Origin: Fasciola hepatica
Taxonomy: Eukaryota > Platyhelminthes > Trematoda > Plagiorchiida > Fasciolidae
Length of the DNA stretch: 64,000 nt
Direction of reading: 5' to 3'
Assembly (NCBI GenBank): GCA_948099385.1
Contig: CANUEZ040000182.1
Location: 22,569,501-22,633,500, forward strand
Shown here piece after piece: positions 36,641-50,570 of the stretch (positions within the stretch are counted from its first letter, which is position 1; each line of letters begins with the position of its first letter). The position numbers were made by a program, and so were the translations under genes. The notes beneath the pieces were generated by a model. The model had not been told where the DNA came from, did not search any database, and saw only the letters and a program-made list of their open reading frames with translations.

Positions 36641-39600
36641 AAATAGATGCGCTCATTTGAGTTGCGTTGGATGAGACATGTGATGAGTTGTTTAAAAAAA
36701 TCACAGATGCATCGTTGCCAATTAGCCATGTACATTTACTGCGTGAAATTGAATGGTTTTTCTCGGTGGAATGAGTAACTACATCAACGTACTGCGCAAC
36801 TTTTTGAGGGCAGAACTCACCAGGTGAAGCACTAAGCTCTTAGGTGCTCCAGCGAACGATGTCATCAAAATCTGAGGAACTGAAGTTGTGAATAATTGGA
36901 CGGAACATAGTTTGCAGACTAAGTGATATTCAGTTGTTGACAGAGTAGCGGGTTTATTTGACACAATTCCGGTCACCTATTCCACATTGAGTCCTCATTC
37001 GCTCCAAATTTCGCTGTTGATATGATGGTTTACCTTATGTCCAAAAGTCAGCACTTCCTTCCTGTTCCACAAACGCTTTGTGGTATTTTGAATACCTTGT
37101 ACTGGTAAAACCAACAAAAATGCATACACACATTCCATAAATTGGTTAGAATGTCTTCTCCATATATTTATTACTTCAAACGAATAATACTTTTCCAAAG
37201 GAGAGTGTGCTGTGATGTTATGACGGAGTCTGTCTCAAAAGATCGCGTACACACACAGACGTGAACTCTTTTAAACGTGTAGATCGATCCTTCCTAGATC
37301 CATCCTCTCACATTCACCCGTAAGTGTGTGGATTTATACATTTCGTTGACTGTGGTCAAACTCCAGCCCTAGACTTACTGAACATCCGCATACTGGTTTT
37401 TATTCATGCTGTTTCCTTATTTCTAATCAGTCGGATAGGATCACTTGACTGAGACGGCTGTCATGTACTAGAGAGTGGGTTTTTTCACTCCTCATGTATT
37501 GACTTCGGAATAGAGGAGCTACCAATTACCCAGTGTTGTTTCCAATGTGCAGAATATAAGTGATAAAAGTCAGAAGGTAAACGTCAATAAACTTACCGAG
37601 TCAGGTTTATTTATTATTACTTTTATCATAAATAAGTCAGATATTCGACCGTAACAACCGCGAGCAGTTTACAAGCTCTGTTCAGATTACTCACAATATG
37701 TTTCGATCTATACCCACCGGATTTCGAACCAGAAATTAGTTACATTTAATCAACACTACTATAACTTGTACACCAGTTCAATTTGCTGACGGAGTGACCA
37801 CTTCTTCCTGAATTTCTAGCTTATAGATTTGTTGTGTGAAGCTCTGTAATGAAGATGGTATTGGACACGCTCACATTTCAAAGCCAGCTTGTATTTATTC
37901 AAATGAGATTGACAGATTTTAAGCTAACTACGTTGTGATTCATTTTTGAGAAACTTTACCGCACTTTTACTTTACCGTAGCACAATTTATACCTGTTAAA
38001 CGAGTTGTCATCTGGACCAGTCTGCTACCGTCAATATGAATCAATGAATACCAGAATTTTCAAGATGCTTTCTAGCCATCCATCAATACAATGATAACAC
38101 CGCCCAGGATCAATCGTAGAGCAACAGCTGCTAGAATGGCCAACTAGAAATTGCATCGAAATATCAATATAGTTTGCATCCAACAGTGAAATACGATACC
38201 AAATTTGTAGCATTCCTTCCCGGAAGTGAATTTTGAATGAAACATGAAAATGAGACAATACATGATTTAATTCCGGATTACTTTTTGTGTACCTTCTGCT
38301 GCCTACAAGAAAGGTAAAGGAGGCGGTTTATCTCACTTCCCGTGTAAAGAAAGTAATGCCAGTAGGTCCGCCGGAATCACCGCGGTAGATCCAGACTGAC
38401 TAGGATATCATCTTGTTGTTTAGGGTAGGAAGCCAGTTGTTGATCACTATCACCTCAGCGCACTTGAGCAAGCGACAGCTCATTTTGGTTCAGATGATTC
38501 GAAAGAAGCTTTCTTGATTCGTTTGTTGCTATCGCTCAGGCAGATGACTTGCACCTTTCCGTGTTTACACCGCCCCCCTTCCACCCGACTGATCTCGCGA
38601 ATAATAGTGACCAAAAGGTTGTATCCCACCCGATGACTACCAATGATTACTACGTCACCCTTGCTCCAACTTGATGACTGAGGCAAAACTACCTGTTTCA
38701 TAGTCCAGAAAACGGGCAAGGTTAATGTTTTGTTTATTTGGATCTATGTATTCAGACAGACAAAATCAGTCAACTATAACGGAACTGCTCATTTGCTCCG
38801 CAGATGTCCATCCCCTTTGGAAGCATTTTTTCTTCAGTCACATGTTGTAGTCATGTGGTTTGTATCGAGCCAACTCAAGTCAAGTTGATAAACGATCATG
38901 TAAAAATTTGTTTCAGAGTGTATCTCTCCCCTCGTAGAATATCCGTCCTCTTGCCATTTTGTTCAGCATGCTTATGCCACAGTGACTTTAATGACAAGTC
39001 AAAGGTTTTCACTTAAATATTTTTCCATTGTATAAATCTTACATCTGCTCTGAAACCCATTTTACTGTCAGCCTACTTATTCTGAAATAATACATCAGCT
39101 ATAATTCGAGTCAAGTCAAAACAATAAACATTTTCATACCCAAGATGCAGAGTGCTTTTTCAGTACGTACACTATATACGACGCAATACAAAAGAAAAGA
39201 GCCTAATGCCTCATTCGAAGGAGAAGAGGATTGCGTGGAATAAAAATGAATCACTGTACACATTTATTTTTTAGACAAAGTTGAATAATAAGGTCACTGA
39301 TCACATAGTTGAGGTCCTCTAGTAACCTGGCAAGTTAAGATTTGAGATTATCTTTTTACCTAGACCTGCGCGGATAAGGCATTTTGAGTTTTGAAGAACT
39401 GCAGGAGGAAGAGAGTGTGGGATGAGGACTACGATCTGTGCTGGATAATAACCTATTTGTGGGCTTGGAACAAACATCAAGAATGCTTACTTATGAGAGA
39501 GTCAGTGAGAATATTTCTATCGATTTTACCAAAGCAGGGAAGCAACCTCAGAAGTTTGCTCATGAGATCAATATCTTTCTTTTCAAACCAGGAAAAGTTA

Positions 39601-40170
39601 TTGGAGAGCGCAGACAGCAAGAGGTTCCAAACCATAGCACTAGATTCTAAGGCACACTACGTTTTTGATGTCTAAACAACAGAAAGGAAAGTTCTCTGAG
39701 TTCAGTGAACACTGTTTCATCGTGACTAGTAAAAAAGGTTATGAGTAAGAGTAGCTTTAACGTAGGAGTAGAATGAGCATCAGAGGGGTGGTTGCTATCA
39801 GTAGAAAGTTATGGAATATTATCAAAATTAACTTGGTAGAGTGATTCACACTGAAGACTGAAAGGCACGTCAGCGCATTTCAGGTAGTTGCCGAGAACAG
39901 TGTTAACTGGACTAGCAGCAAAGTTCTTTCTGAATACTTTGAACAAAACTCAAACTTTCATTTCATTTTAGGGATATCTAAGTAAAGGGTCATCGGTGTA
40001 TTAGAAGCCAGTAAGATTAACTGACTTAAGGAGTTTACTAATAAATCAGGCGTAGTGAAATTGGGACTGAATGAAATCCTGAAAAACACCAGAGTTATAT
40101 TGACTAAAACAGAAGTGTGCAATTAGAAAAATGATCACGAAGGGTATTCAGAATACGACTGTCCACCCCA
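36641..40170. other. No recognisable gene
   Basis: Short frames only, including 36779-36976 minus and overlapping plus frames at 39391-39675 and 39438-39650 in two phases. Plus-strand sequence just below 40171 may hold the 3' continuation of the minus-strand LINE fragment, but I could not read further RT motifs there. Confidence 0.25.
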
Positions 40171-40782
40171 CTAGCATGTAGACCATTCAAGAGAGTACCG
40201 CGATGAATGGGAAATAAATTCATTTACAAGGTCGAAAACATTTATCCCATACCGATCAACGTTAAAAGCAGTAGAATTAAGAACACAGCCAACGGCACCA
40301 ACGATTGATGGAGGGACTTTGTAGGCTAGTTTTTCTGGACCAGGAGTGTGACCTTGGAGAGTTATGTGGTGGAGGAGTACATTCTCAAATACTTTCAGCA
40401 AAGATGTCCAAGCTATCGAACGACGTTTGCTGGTTCCTTTCCTGAGCACTGTTGTGAGGCGTCTAGATCTCCAAATATCGGGAATCACCCTAGAACCAAC
40501 AAAACGATTGAATAGATCAACCAAAGAGGATGTGAGTTCAGAAGGGCAGGACTTTATTACCATTGGTTATAGCAGGCTGGGGCATCCAGACTTATAGCAC
40601 TTAACTTGTTGTAAATCTAGGAAGGCAGAGCAAGGTGTTCCGAAGTTAGACTTATGGGATTCAAGATATGGAGACGGGGGAAACGATGCCCCGAGGTTGA
40701 CGGTGAACTGGTGATTCGTATCTTTAACGTACACCTTCAGCTTGGGCTTGACGTAGCTCAACTGTTCCAGGGATTCCCACAT
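40171..40782 (-). pseudogene. LINE reverse transcriptase fragment (non-LTR)
   Basis: A single minus-strand frame of about 204 codons with one in-frame TAA at 40567-40569. Upstream of the stop, KCYKSGCPSLL corresponds to the 'K..GPDGI' entry of LINE RTs. Downstream, PMVIKSCPSELTSSLVDLFN, then VIPDIWRSRRLTTVLRKGTS, then LLKVFENVLL match 'P.VLK.C...L...L..LFN', 'G.(I/F)P..WK...VTPV.KKG' and 'KVFE'. The 'NYRPI' segment is altered to RRSIAWT. A worn 'F..DFSSAFNT' region may be represented by the FDLVNEFISHSS segment. It is better preserved than the relic at 10-12 kb. Confidence 0.7.
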
Positions 40783-43700
40783 CTCCAGGCAGTTTTTGAC
40801 ACCTAGCCTTGCGTCTATATACGTATTATTTCGATATCATACTGGAGTCCCGATGAGTCTGTGAACCAGCCACCCATCCCCTAAACATATGAAGAACACC
40901 CGGCTAATTACTAGGCTTTTGGCTGCAATACAAAAGTGAATATCCCGTAATAATTTAATAATTTACCGTTTTGTCTATCAGACAGCAGACACTTTTCCTT
41001 GTGTGCGACAATGCAAAAATGGTCACAGATTGAGCTGCTTAATAATAGGTACTTTTTATTTGCATAAAGTAATCAAGATAGCGCTGGACATAGCCAGAGG
41101 CCCGTCATAAGAAAGTCACACTAGTGTGGAGCTTTGCTGTTTTCCAAATTGTTTATTATTTTAATTTAAGCTGATAGTTTGCACTTGTTTAAACTGAACT
41201 AAAATGCAATCCGGTCGCATGATTCAGGGGACTCTTATCGATGTACACGTTCCTGGTCGTCCGATGACCATTCTCCAGAAAATTAACCAAACTAGCTGAG
41301 CAATACTCACAAAACGTTTCTGCTCTTTCATCTTCTCTCCAAATCATAAAATATCCGTGTCCTGTAATCAAAACCCCATAATTTTCACAGGTCATCTACA
41401 GATAAATACGATGATGAATACACAATTTCACGAATTTTTATTTATGCAACGAGTCTGCAGAAAGTGTGGGGGAGTTATTTCTCATTTGAGCACAGCCTAT
41501 TACGCATTCGGTGAATGGTAACGCGCCTTCACCTATTTTCTGGTTTGAATTGGAAATTTTATTGAAGTCACCAACAACCACACACAAGTTTAGTTACGCG
41601 TAACTGCTTACGATTGTAGCTTTGCGTCACATCCAAGTTTGATCACCAGGTTCACTACTCGACCGCGGTCTTGTTTTTGTCTGGTATCTAAATTACTGGT
41701 GCCGCGGTAGTCAGATAAACAATCGCTGTCTGCCGAAATCCGGTCACCTAAAATTTAGTTATGTTCAAATTGGAACATTGCGTCTACCGTCTGTCGATAG
41801 GATCACTCGTCAACCACGAGTTGCGCGTGATAAACGGTCTGCTGGGCCAAGCCAAGGTGTCAATACATGGAAAACTCCACGATAAAATAAGTATTGCTTT
41901 GGACAGCTAGCAAAATACAGATGAACGGCGTTCCGAAAAGGCAATCGGTTTTTGCCGTTCTAAGTTACTCGTGCACATAATTTGTCTTGAAATATGCAAT
42001 AGTCCCAATAACTCATTGAAGACCGTCTAAAAGAAACGCCTTTTAAAGTATCACTGGTTTCAGTTTTGTGACTGAGTAAGAACAAAAACTGGTTGGTTCT
42101 AGCCAGGTAACTCTTCTGAGTTTCTAGTAACAGTCATCTTATAGAGGTTGCTAAATAAAATACCCTGATATACTCTTAGATTTCAGTTCATTCAGTGCCA
42201 TACCAAGAAGAGCTTCCGTAGGAGTTTAAATCCGCGGTAGAAAGTCATGCCGTGGAACCGTGAATAGATCAAGCATCAGAGCATGAATTAAAAATCCTGT
42301 GAATTTAGCCACTCTATAGAACTCTATAAGTGATATGTCGTGCAAAATGAACAAATAAAAGGAAAGAATCACAATCACAGGTACCTGCCTTCTCAGACAG
42401 TAAGGACAGAACATTTTGGATGAATGCTTTTGAATTGGTCTTAATTTCAGTGAGGTCTCAGAAATTCCATCAACTCTTTCCTTACTTACCGAATCCTACC
42501 AATTTACCATGAAAATATTTAGAATAATTGTGACCCTCGTCCATTCACACCTCGTTGAGGCCACCCAACCGTCGGATGTAATAAATGCTTTTCACTCATG
42601 CGCGCACACACACATATAGAATCTGAAGTAGGTAATCGGGGCTTTTCAAGTGTCACATCCCAGCAGCAGCCGAAACCAAAACCACATGTCCCTGTAATCT
42701 CTTTGCTTGCACAGAAACAATTTGTGAACCCACTTAGGCCCCATGGGTCCTCTTCATATTCCCTAGCGTGTGTGGAGCCACCTGAACATTCTATACCATG
42801 ACCAATTTTACACACACGGCCAGAAATAGATTTGGACCACTAGGACTATAATCTGTTAAGCTTCCCTCACTTTTACCTATACTGTGTGTCATATTCATTG
42901 TTATGCGTCATAAATTAAGAGATCTTGTTCACCAGGTGCTGTCGTTCTTAGTTCGATATACCGGATTTGTCAGACAAAATAGTATCCGTTGATAATGTAA
43001 ATCTGAAACGTATTCCCCTAGCATCAACAAAACTGGAGTCCTTCCATATTTCGACCAGTAGTTTTGAAACCGCCATCATTGTGAGCTTCACCCAAGGAGG
43101 CCCAGGACTACAATCCCAGTTCCATCGGTCAGTTCCCCACTCGACGGTCTCCAAATGGCCGCTTTTCTCTTCCTGAAGTGTCGTACCATTTATGTACAAA
43201 AAATAAAGAGAAACTGAAATAAACTATCGTTATTTTTGTTCATCTGCACTTTAACAGATGGACAAATCTACGCAACAAACATTGATAAGGCCATCACTTT
43301 ATCATTTTTCCGTTCTCTGTCGATGATTGTTCAATTTCTAATACGTTCTTCTTCCCATCTAGAAGTGAAAAAAGAGTCGTAAATTTTCGAACCTCTAGAG
43401 ATGCACTGGTAATCCTGAGAAACTCTACCAGAGCAACTGTGCAGTGAAAGTTAAATTTCCGAGGGAAGTGTAAAAATATCATTGCAGAAAATATTTGCGC
43501 GACCCATTCCACTAAACCTTTGATGTAAGGTGTCTTATAATTTGAATCAAAGGAGTCCGTTTGATCCAGTTGATCTAAACACATAAAAAACAACAGTTGC
43601 GAGAAGCAAGCATGTGTTTTTCCCTCAAAGTCGTGAAACAGTCGCTGTTTGAGAATAATAACGATTTATCCGGAAAGAAAGTCGAACAAAATGCATTTAG

Positions 43701-44890
43701 TCTACGGGATAGGAGGTTAAAAATGTGTCATTTCAAGTATCGCTTTTCACGCGATAAGAATTTCCTCATATAATAAGGTAAGTTTGAAAACGTGGCCCAA
43801 AACAGTTTCCAATTTCCCCTTTCAATACAAATGGAAACAAAACTACCAATTCATGTTTGACTTGCTTGAGTCTTCAACAGCGGAAAATATATGTCAGGTA
43901 GTCACAGAGTAGTTTCTTTGGTAAACAATGGGAGAGTTATTCGGAAAGTACCAATAATTTGGACGTCTCAGGAGTTTTCTGAGAATCGTCTTTTAATAAG
44001 CATATCACCCGGTAAAACCGAAAGGGGTTTCTACCGATGCATTGAAAATTCCTAGGTATCTCTGGGGAAGGCGACATGGTTAGGCCTTATCTTCAGTGAT
44101 CTGTTTCCTCACTTGCTTGTGTGCACATCTTACTCAGGCTGAAGGGTTAGACATTTGTACCAGTGCCTTAAATACGATCAGTCAAGGTCACTGACCCATA
44201 GTAAGTAAAATGCAATCATCATTTCAGTCATGGATAACAGGTAGATAAATTTCAAGAGATCGATTTGAACAACATATTCAGTATGGTGTTTCAACCCCCT
44301 AAAAACATACGACAGACTCCTCATATCAAACCCTAAAGATGATAGTCTGCTTTCAGAGAAGAGGCTAGTACAGACTCTGTCGGTATCTTCGAAAGTATTA
44401 AACGCAAGGTGTGAAATGAAACTGCTTTAATAAGGACCGAAAAAGAAGCACTCTAAAACCTCATTAGCACACAATAATTATGGAACCGCGCCATCCCAGT
44501 TTTCACACACTATTGCAGTGACACTCGATACCGCCAAAAAGTTATCGATTGCATTAAGGTTAACCGTGTCAAGTGGGTGGTCACTAAAATAAATCAATCA
44601 AAACGAATCTTCACTCTCTTCAAATTTGCTTTGAAAACTTACACTGTTTAGTCAAACTCCTATGAATTAGTTGTTCCTCTTTCGGCATACGTTTAGTGAA
44701 ATCAAAATACTGAAGTAAAATATTACGGGTATGAATATCAAATGAAATTCTTATCCATCGGAGTCTATGACCGCATGTTGTGGTATACGTCACCGTTTGT
44801 CCTAGAAATATTTCTCGAAAATCAATGAACCTCAAAACGATCGACTGAGTTCTTTCAAGACAGTGAAAAGTACCCTTCCACCTCCTATTT
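40783..44890. other. No recognisable gene
   Basis: The region has paired sense/antisense frames at 42519-42815 (98 codons, minus) against 42598-42801 (plus), and at 42948-43199 (83 codons, minus) against 42967-43176 (plus). Both pairs lie in slightly more GC-balanced sequence than the surroundings. None has a domain I know. They could be eroded exons or element pieces. Confidence 0.25.
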
Positions 44891-44919
44891 TATTTATTAT
44901 ACAGCAGTTCAGAAGGGGA

Positions 44920-45035
44920 ACCGCGGCCAATAAACGACTGCTAAATTGGAAATTGCCCGGCAATGGCGTCAGTCGAACCCAGAGCGTTATAGTCCAAAGT
45001 CCACAACTGACCGTCGTAACGAAGCCAACACCATT
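44920..45035 (-). repeat. tRNA-derived SINE-like copy C
   Basis: Minus strand, B box GGTTCGACTGA (44969-44979) with the family module GCCGGGCAATTTCCAATTTA directly after it and a tail near 44885-44905 rich in ATAATAAATAAAATAGG. The tRNA-like 5' half includes GGTCAGTTGTGGACTTTGGA. A 97-codon plus frame across it (44863-45156) is taken as chance. Confidence 0.5.
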
Positions 45036-47360
45036 ACACTTGTGCAACAGAAATATGACTGGATGTTCTTATCTTAAGAGATCACTGAAGAATCCCAACT
45101 GTAAGTCAATGCTGTCCCTAGAAGAAATGTCTAAAATAGGTAGTATCTACGGGTGAGTGAACAAAGATTCTCGAGAGCACTAATCCGATTTAGGGGCTAT
45201 TACTGTTCATCCGGTATACGTATCCGGTACTCATTTCTCCATTTCACCTTTGATTACGTAAGCACTTAATGAGTGCCTACAACCGCGAAACCCGTTGTGT
45301 ATTTTCGAGAAACTCTATCTAAACATGGATATACATCACTCCACTCAAGCCCATACTTTCTGTTTAAAAATTAGGAGACGCAATATTTCTATAAATGGGA
45401 TTGTTGATATGCCATTCTAAAGTACTTTTCCGTCTGAAAGACTCAGTAAATGCACTGGTAATGTGGAACATGTTCATATGTGGCCGGTGTAACTGTCTCC
45501 CTTTTTTAAGGTATCAGCAGTGAAAGTTCGTGAAAAAACAGTCGTTCAACATACCAGCTGGAAGAAGAATTGCTGAATAAATAAAATCTAACCATGTTGA
45601 TTCTGATACTGGTTGTGGTTTAAAACCTAACCTTGCCAGCAGGTCTTTAAATGTCAAAATTACTGAGTTGGGGTATTAAAACAAACAATATTATGAAATA
45701 CCCCATGGTTAGCAAACGGTTTTTCTTGTTGAATGACTATTTCAAGCTACAGGGCAACGCCTAATTCCCAGACTCCAGAAATTCGGCGTGGGCTGAATCG
45801 GTGGGGATAGGTTATTAGGCCCATCTTAGTTTTTAGTCTGCTCTTCTATATTCTCATTGGTAATGGAGCCTTAGCTTTGATTGGTCCTTATTATCTCAAG
45901 CAGAAACTATTCATACGATCATGCTGAGAATTAGGAACACCACTCCGGTAACAGTGGGGCGCGCTCTTACACTGTTCTCAGTTGCGGAGCCCATTGCTGG
46001 CGAATAAATAATCAATACAATACTCTGCGCTCATTTGTGTTTCCCTAGGCTGAGTTTCCGAAACCACTTAGTGCATGAAATGTTATAGTTCCAAACTGTG
46101 ATTGTTTTGTTAACTGTCTTTGAGCTACTCCGCGCAATAAGTGGTTCAAGAGCCGTTTGAACATTTTGAAAAACCATAAGTGTCTTCTGAAAATATTCAC
46201 ATGTTTTTTAACTGCCCTAATAATTCAAAAAGTGGTGAATGGGGAAATACGTCGTTAGTCATTCGCCATGGGTCGACTGATCATCGGAGCAACCAGCCGT
46301 ATGAGGTTGGCTTATGGTACAGAGGCTGATTCATATCCCTGGTGATCTGTTCAGCAGTAGTTTTTCAGAAGGTCTGGCTATCGATAGAAACCGGTGTCGT
46401 TGCTTTCGATGTGGAAATCCAATCTAACCAAAATTTCGCTTATACTGGTGGCGTCTCAGTATTTGAACAAAAGGTGAAATGTTATCGGAATCAATTTTCA
46501 CATCTGTTATGATCGATTTTCGTCACTCAAATGTGTGTAAAATTTAACAGGTTGGCTGGTTTCTATGGAATGACAAGGAGTCAGGGAACATGAAGAGAAA
46601 ACAAATTTTGTTTTTCTGAGCTGCAGTCGGAACCGTCTGCGCTGCGATTCTTTCACCGTCAGCGTTTTCTAGGATTCAACGTTTCTCCTGTTCTGGTTGA
46701 TGATGTTGGGCTTCAAACAGTGAAGTGGAGGCGTCAGACATATTTACTCTATAATTTATGAAAACTAGGTGTGAAATGTTTGTGCTGGTTAAAACAATAT
46801 TATTCCACATCTCAGCTGTTTGCTGTGATACTGACCGATGCAGGCGGATATGCTTTTTTCTTGTGGCCTATGTTTTTAATCCAGTTTGGAACAAGTGAGT
46901 GAGTATAAATCTACAAGGCTATGCAGTGATGTTATAAACAAATAAATACCAAAATAGAACCACGTATCAGGCCTTTACCTTGAAAAACATGTGCTCTGCA
47001 CAGTTATGAAGAAGCTTGGAAGTTCGGACAGTGAATCTCCTTGATGACAGCACTGGACACTGTTTCTAGTCTGCTCGCCACCTCTGAAACCCAAACAGGT
47101 GTATTGCGGTTCCGATTTCCCTATTATTCACCAGAAGATTTCTACTCACATCGTCGTCTTACTAGTCCATCAGAGTGAACATCCTGACCAATATAAATAA
47201 ACCAACTTTGGTCTAACCAAAAGCTGATCGAACAATTCCATGGTGTCTGGGCGGTATAGGCCACCCATCATGACACTGGGGAGATGAGTGGCTTGAACAC
47301 CGACACCGCGTTTTCAGATATTGTCCACCATTTTGTCATCCACTTATGACGAGGAACTAA
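45036..47360. other. No recognisable gene
   Basis: Almost no open frame above 60 codons. The stretch 45750-46060 contains AATAAATAATC near 46004 and blocks of balanced composition that could be an LTR or UTR remnant, but no repeat partner exists in the window. A faint resemblance to the SINE 3' module lies near 46225 (GTGAATGGGGAAATACG). Confidence 0.25.
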
Positions 47361-47365
47361 TGTGA

Positions 47366-47578
47366 TTCCCCTCTTCCGATCTCAGGATCGCTAGTGCCAT
47401 TCCACCTAAATTTCTAGCTAGTATCTCTGTTGCTATCGCTGATCCTACCACACGTAAAAGGCGTAAACCGATGTCTGCCTTCGGTTGGCTGTTGAATGCC
47501 TTCTCAGTTGATCATGATGATGATGATAGTGACGATGATGGTGACGATCTTGATGATGACGATGATGATGATGACTAA
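47366..47578 (+). other. Open frame ending in an acidic Asp tail, GAT microsatellite
   Basis: A 71-codon stretch is open from just after a TGA at 47363-47365 to a TAA at 47576-47578. It runs SAIPPKFLASISVAIADP, a basic cluster TTRKRRK, PMSAFGWLLNAFSV, and ends in about 22 residues that are mostly Asp, encoded by an imperfect GAT/GAC microsatellite (47510-47575). The stop directly follows the repeat. A basic cluster plus a C-terminal acidic tail is a protein-like arrangement (seen for example in HMG-type and histone-binding proteins), but there is no recognisable fold. It may be a last exon, or a microsatellite read by chance in an open frame. Confidence 0.3.
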
Positions 47579-50570
47579 ATATTTTGTGACAAACAGTTTC
47601 TAACGAATATACTTATTCTATTTCGAATGAGTATCACATGTTAGCAGCAATCTAGACGATTTAAGTCATGACTCCTCTTGAATTCCTTCATCAAGCAATG
47701 AAAGTGATTCACCAGTTTTCGTGTGTTTTGCTGTCTTATTGTCTAGTTATACATTAATTTTGATTATTGCTCATCAACGACGTTTGTGAATCTAAATATG
47801 AAGAACTTCAAAGTCACAGGTTTACCAATACTGAGCAATAGTAATTGATAATGAAAAGAGTATTTTTTCTTCATCCAAGTGCGCTCTCGCTCGATGAGTA
47901 AGCTTTCACGTATGTGGATTAAGGCACCACGACGTGATGTTCAGTGCTTTCGACAGATATCAAGGAGTCAGTCAAACAATTCACACGGGTAGAGATTAAC
48001 AGTTACTACGGTTCACACACACAAGTTTTATTGGTCAAGGTTTCGTGAGTTGGTTGTTGATACGTATGTAGTTTAAGGTAAAGTGTGTGTGAACTGACGT
48101 TCTTTTCAGGTCATTCAACGAGCAGATATCAATACTAAGTAAGCCAGGGCCATCTTGCACATTTCAAGTACGTTTTATTAGCTTGAAGACTGAACTCGAT
48201 GACTACACGCAAGATTCAGCACAGTTGTATGGTCCCATTCCATGGCTTTACAAACAAATTTTCGGGTTCTATAAACTGTGATTGCAAAAACACTTTTGCC
48301 ATCATATTCCGATGGCTGCTTTTAACATTTAAACCGCAAACTTTTTATCACCAGTCGAGGTGACACCATCAGTGTACATGTTTTTATGATGTCTTCTAGA
48401 GAGGTGATGAGACGTGTGCGATATAAATGCTAAGCTCGGTGATCAGAACATCATGGCAACCAACAACCTGGGCTAAAGCCATTACAAATATTTGAAACCA
48501 TTGAGACAAGAATTTTTGTATCCTTAATTTAACCAGGTTAGCAACTATTGATTAAAAAATGAAATGAGAATGGGAATGAAATTTCTTTCGCGAGATTTTC
48601 TTTTGTCAGTATGTTCCATAAGCTTCGTCACACCTTTTAAGGAAAACTGCTTCGTTCGTCACCCTATTGCGTGAAGCGTGCCGGTAACATAGAAAAAGGA
48701 TGACCTCAATCAGTCAGTTCTGACGAATGAACTCGATGAGAAAGATTAAGACCCTCTCAGTTATGAAAATATATGGAACAGGAAGGAACCTACAGGCAAG
48801 TAGTGATTCCTCCCAGGTAAATTCCTGGGTACATCTGCAGTTTGTAAATTAGTGATATGTTGCGAAAAAAGCCCTTTGGCAGTCAGTTCTGAGGGATGGA
48901 CAGAAAGTCATATAGAAAGATCAAAAGGATTGATTATGTTATGTGCCAGTATTATTTTGGAAAACTGTGAAACGTTCATACTTCACTCCATCATCCAGAT
49001 GGTGAATATCTTCTTTAACCAAATTCTCCACCTCATCGGCACAGAGCAGTTCAGACCTGCATAATTTCGTCCGGTTCAATATCTCCACAGTATGTATTGA
49101 AGGTACAAACTGCAAAAGAGCTTCACATCGACAAAGACATCACGGGTATTATTTCAGTTATTCATTCCTCGTAGTGGATCTCTCATATTGAGATTTATAA
49201 TACGGAATGGCCCTAACCGATTTTATTGTCACAGTCGATCCCAGAATATCGGGCTAGTCTTCTTATTGGCTAATTCAAGCTCCTAAAGACACTATTTTCC
49301 TCTGATATTTTCATAATCGACGTAGACCATACGGATACGCAACACATGGCGACATCTTTTATGCTTATCCTCTCTACAATTCAAGGGACAAGACCATGGC
49401 ATCAATCGGTAAACTGTCCAAAACTAAGTAAGTCATTCTAGAAACTTTTCGTTTTATTCGGAATTTCGATTGCTTGCTAATACTGCCGCCCCGGTTTCCA
49501 GGACAATTTATTAGTTTTTATTCTCCGATATTTTTCTTTGATAAGTGAATATCAGTGAAACAGATAAACTGTTCTAAGTTAAACGGTGTTCTAGTAAAAT
49601 GCATGTGCTCAGTTAAAAATGAACAACGTGGTCAATTTACAAATCGTGTAATGAAATCCGTCTAACATTTCCGGTGGTAGCTTTAAGAGGACCAGATAAT
49701 TTGTCCATTGAGGCACCACATGACGCCTATCTAAGTTGCGCTTGGTGTAGCGCAGACAAATAAGACATTTTTCAAGGCATATTTGTAAAGCAAATGATCA
49801 CAACACGCTTAAAATAATCAGTGGCTGGTTTATAAAATTATTAGCTTTTACTTTGGATTCGAAATAAAGCAAAAATACCGGCTGGTGGCATTCAACATTA
49901 TTTTTAGCAGAACAATCATGAAATTTTATTCTTCGTATGATAAAATGTGCACGTAATCTTCTACCAGTGGTTCTTAGATTGAGGTCCACTAACACAGTTA
50001 TTGCAATCCAATAAAACAATGTCTGACACTAGCCAAATGTCGCTGCGGATCGTGGATGGATTTTATTCGACTTGTTGGTTTCAACCCAGTCTATGAAGAG
50101 TAGTCACCTTGTTTCCTGATGATACGAGAAGGCTTTCAGTATAGACGACACAAGTTGTAATCCACTTGCTGCATCATGTAGCACCTGTGCTTTCCTCACA
50201 GGTAATGGAAAGTAAGAATTGTGAAGTTTTCGGAATCAGTAGTCAGCTTATATCCACTGAGTCTCAACTGGGACTCAAAACTTACATGCACTGTTTATAG
50301 TCCTGAACTTTAGGAATAAATTATCCGGTCTGGACCTCAGTAGTTTTTCGTCAAGTCATCACTCCACGTCACGGACTCTAAGTATTAACGACCGGGTACT
50401 GGCATACCTATAGCAATATATGATTGTCATATTCTCGTGTACCGAGTGGGTGAAAAAGGCATTTAAAAAAACTGATCATTGTTATTTACTCCGTTGATTT
50501 CAGTGATAGCAGGATTTTTGAGCGGTTCATCATGAGATATCGCTAATGTATGAACAGCGAACTGCGGAAC
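47579..50570. other. No recognisable gene
   Basis: Frames of 60 to 73 codons only (48852-49064 plus, 49798-50019 minus), no domain, no repeat of note. Confidence 0.3.

Noticed and set aside
42948..43199. Possible RT motif B (TQGGPGLQSQF) on plus or exon on minus
   Set aside because: The spacing to the expected upstream Phe is wrong, no motif A or C accompanies it, and the antisense frame is equally open.
45750..46060. Possible solo LTR
   Set aside because: Composition and an AATAAA are suggestive, but there is no second copy in the window, no TG...CA boundary I trust and no target duplication.
46200..46340. Possible further copy of the SINE-like family
   Set aside because: Only GGGGAAAT and a GTCGAC stretch resemble the family; no B box and no tail, so similarity is at chance level.
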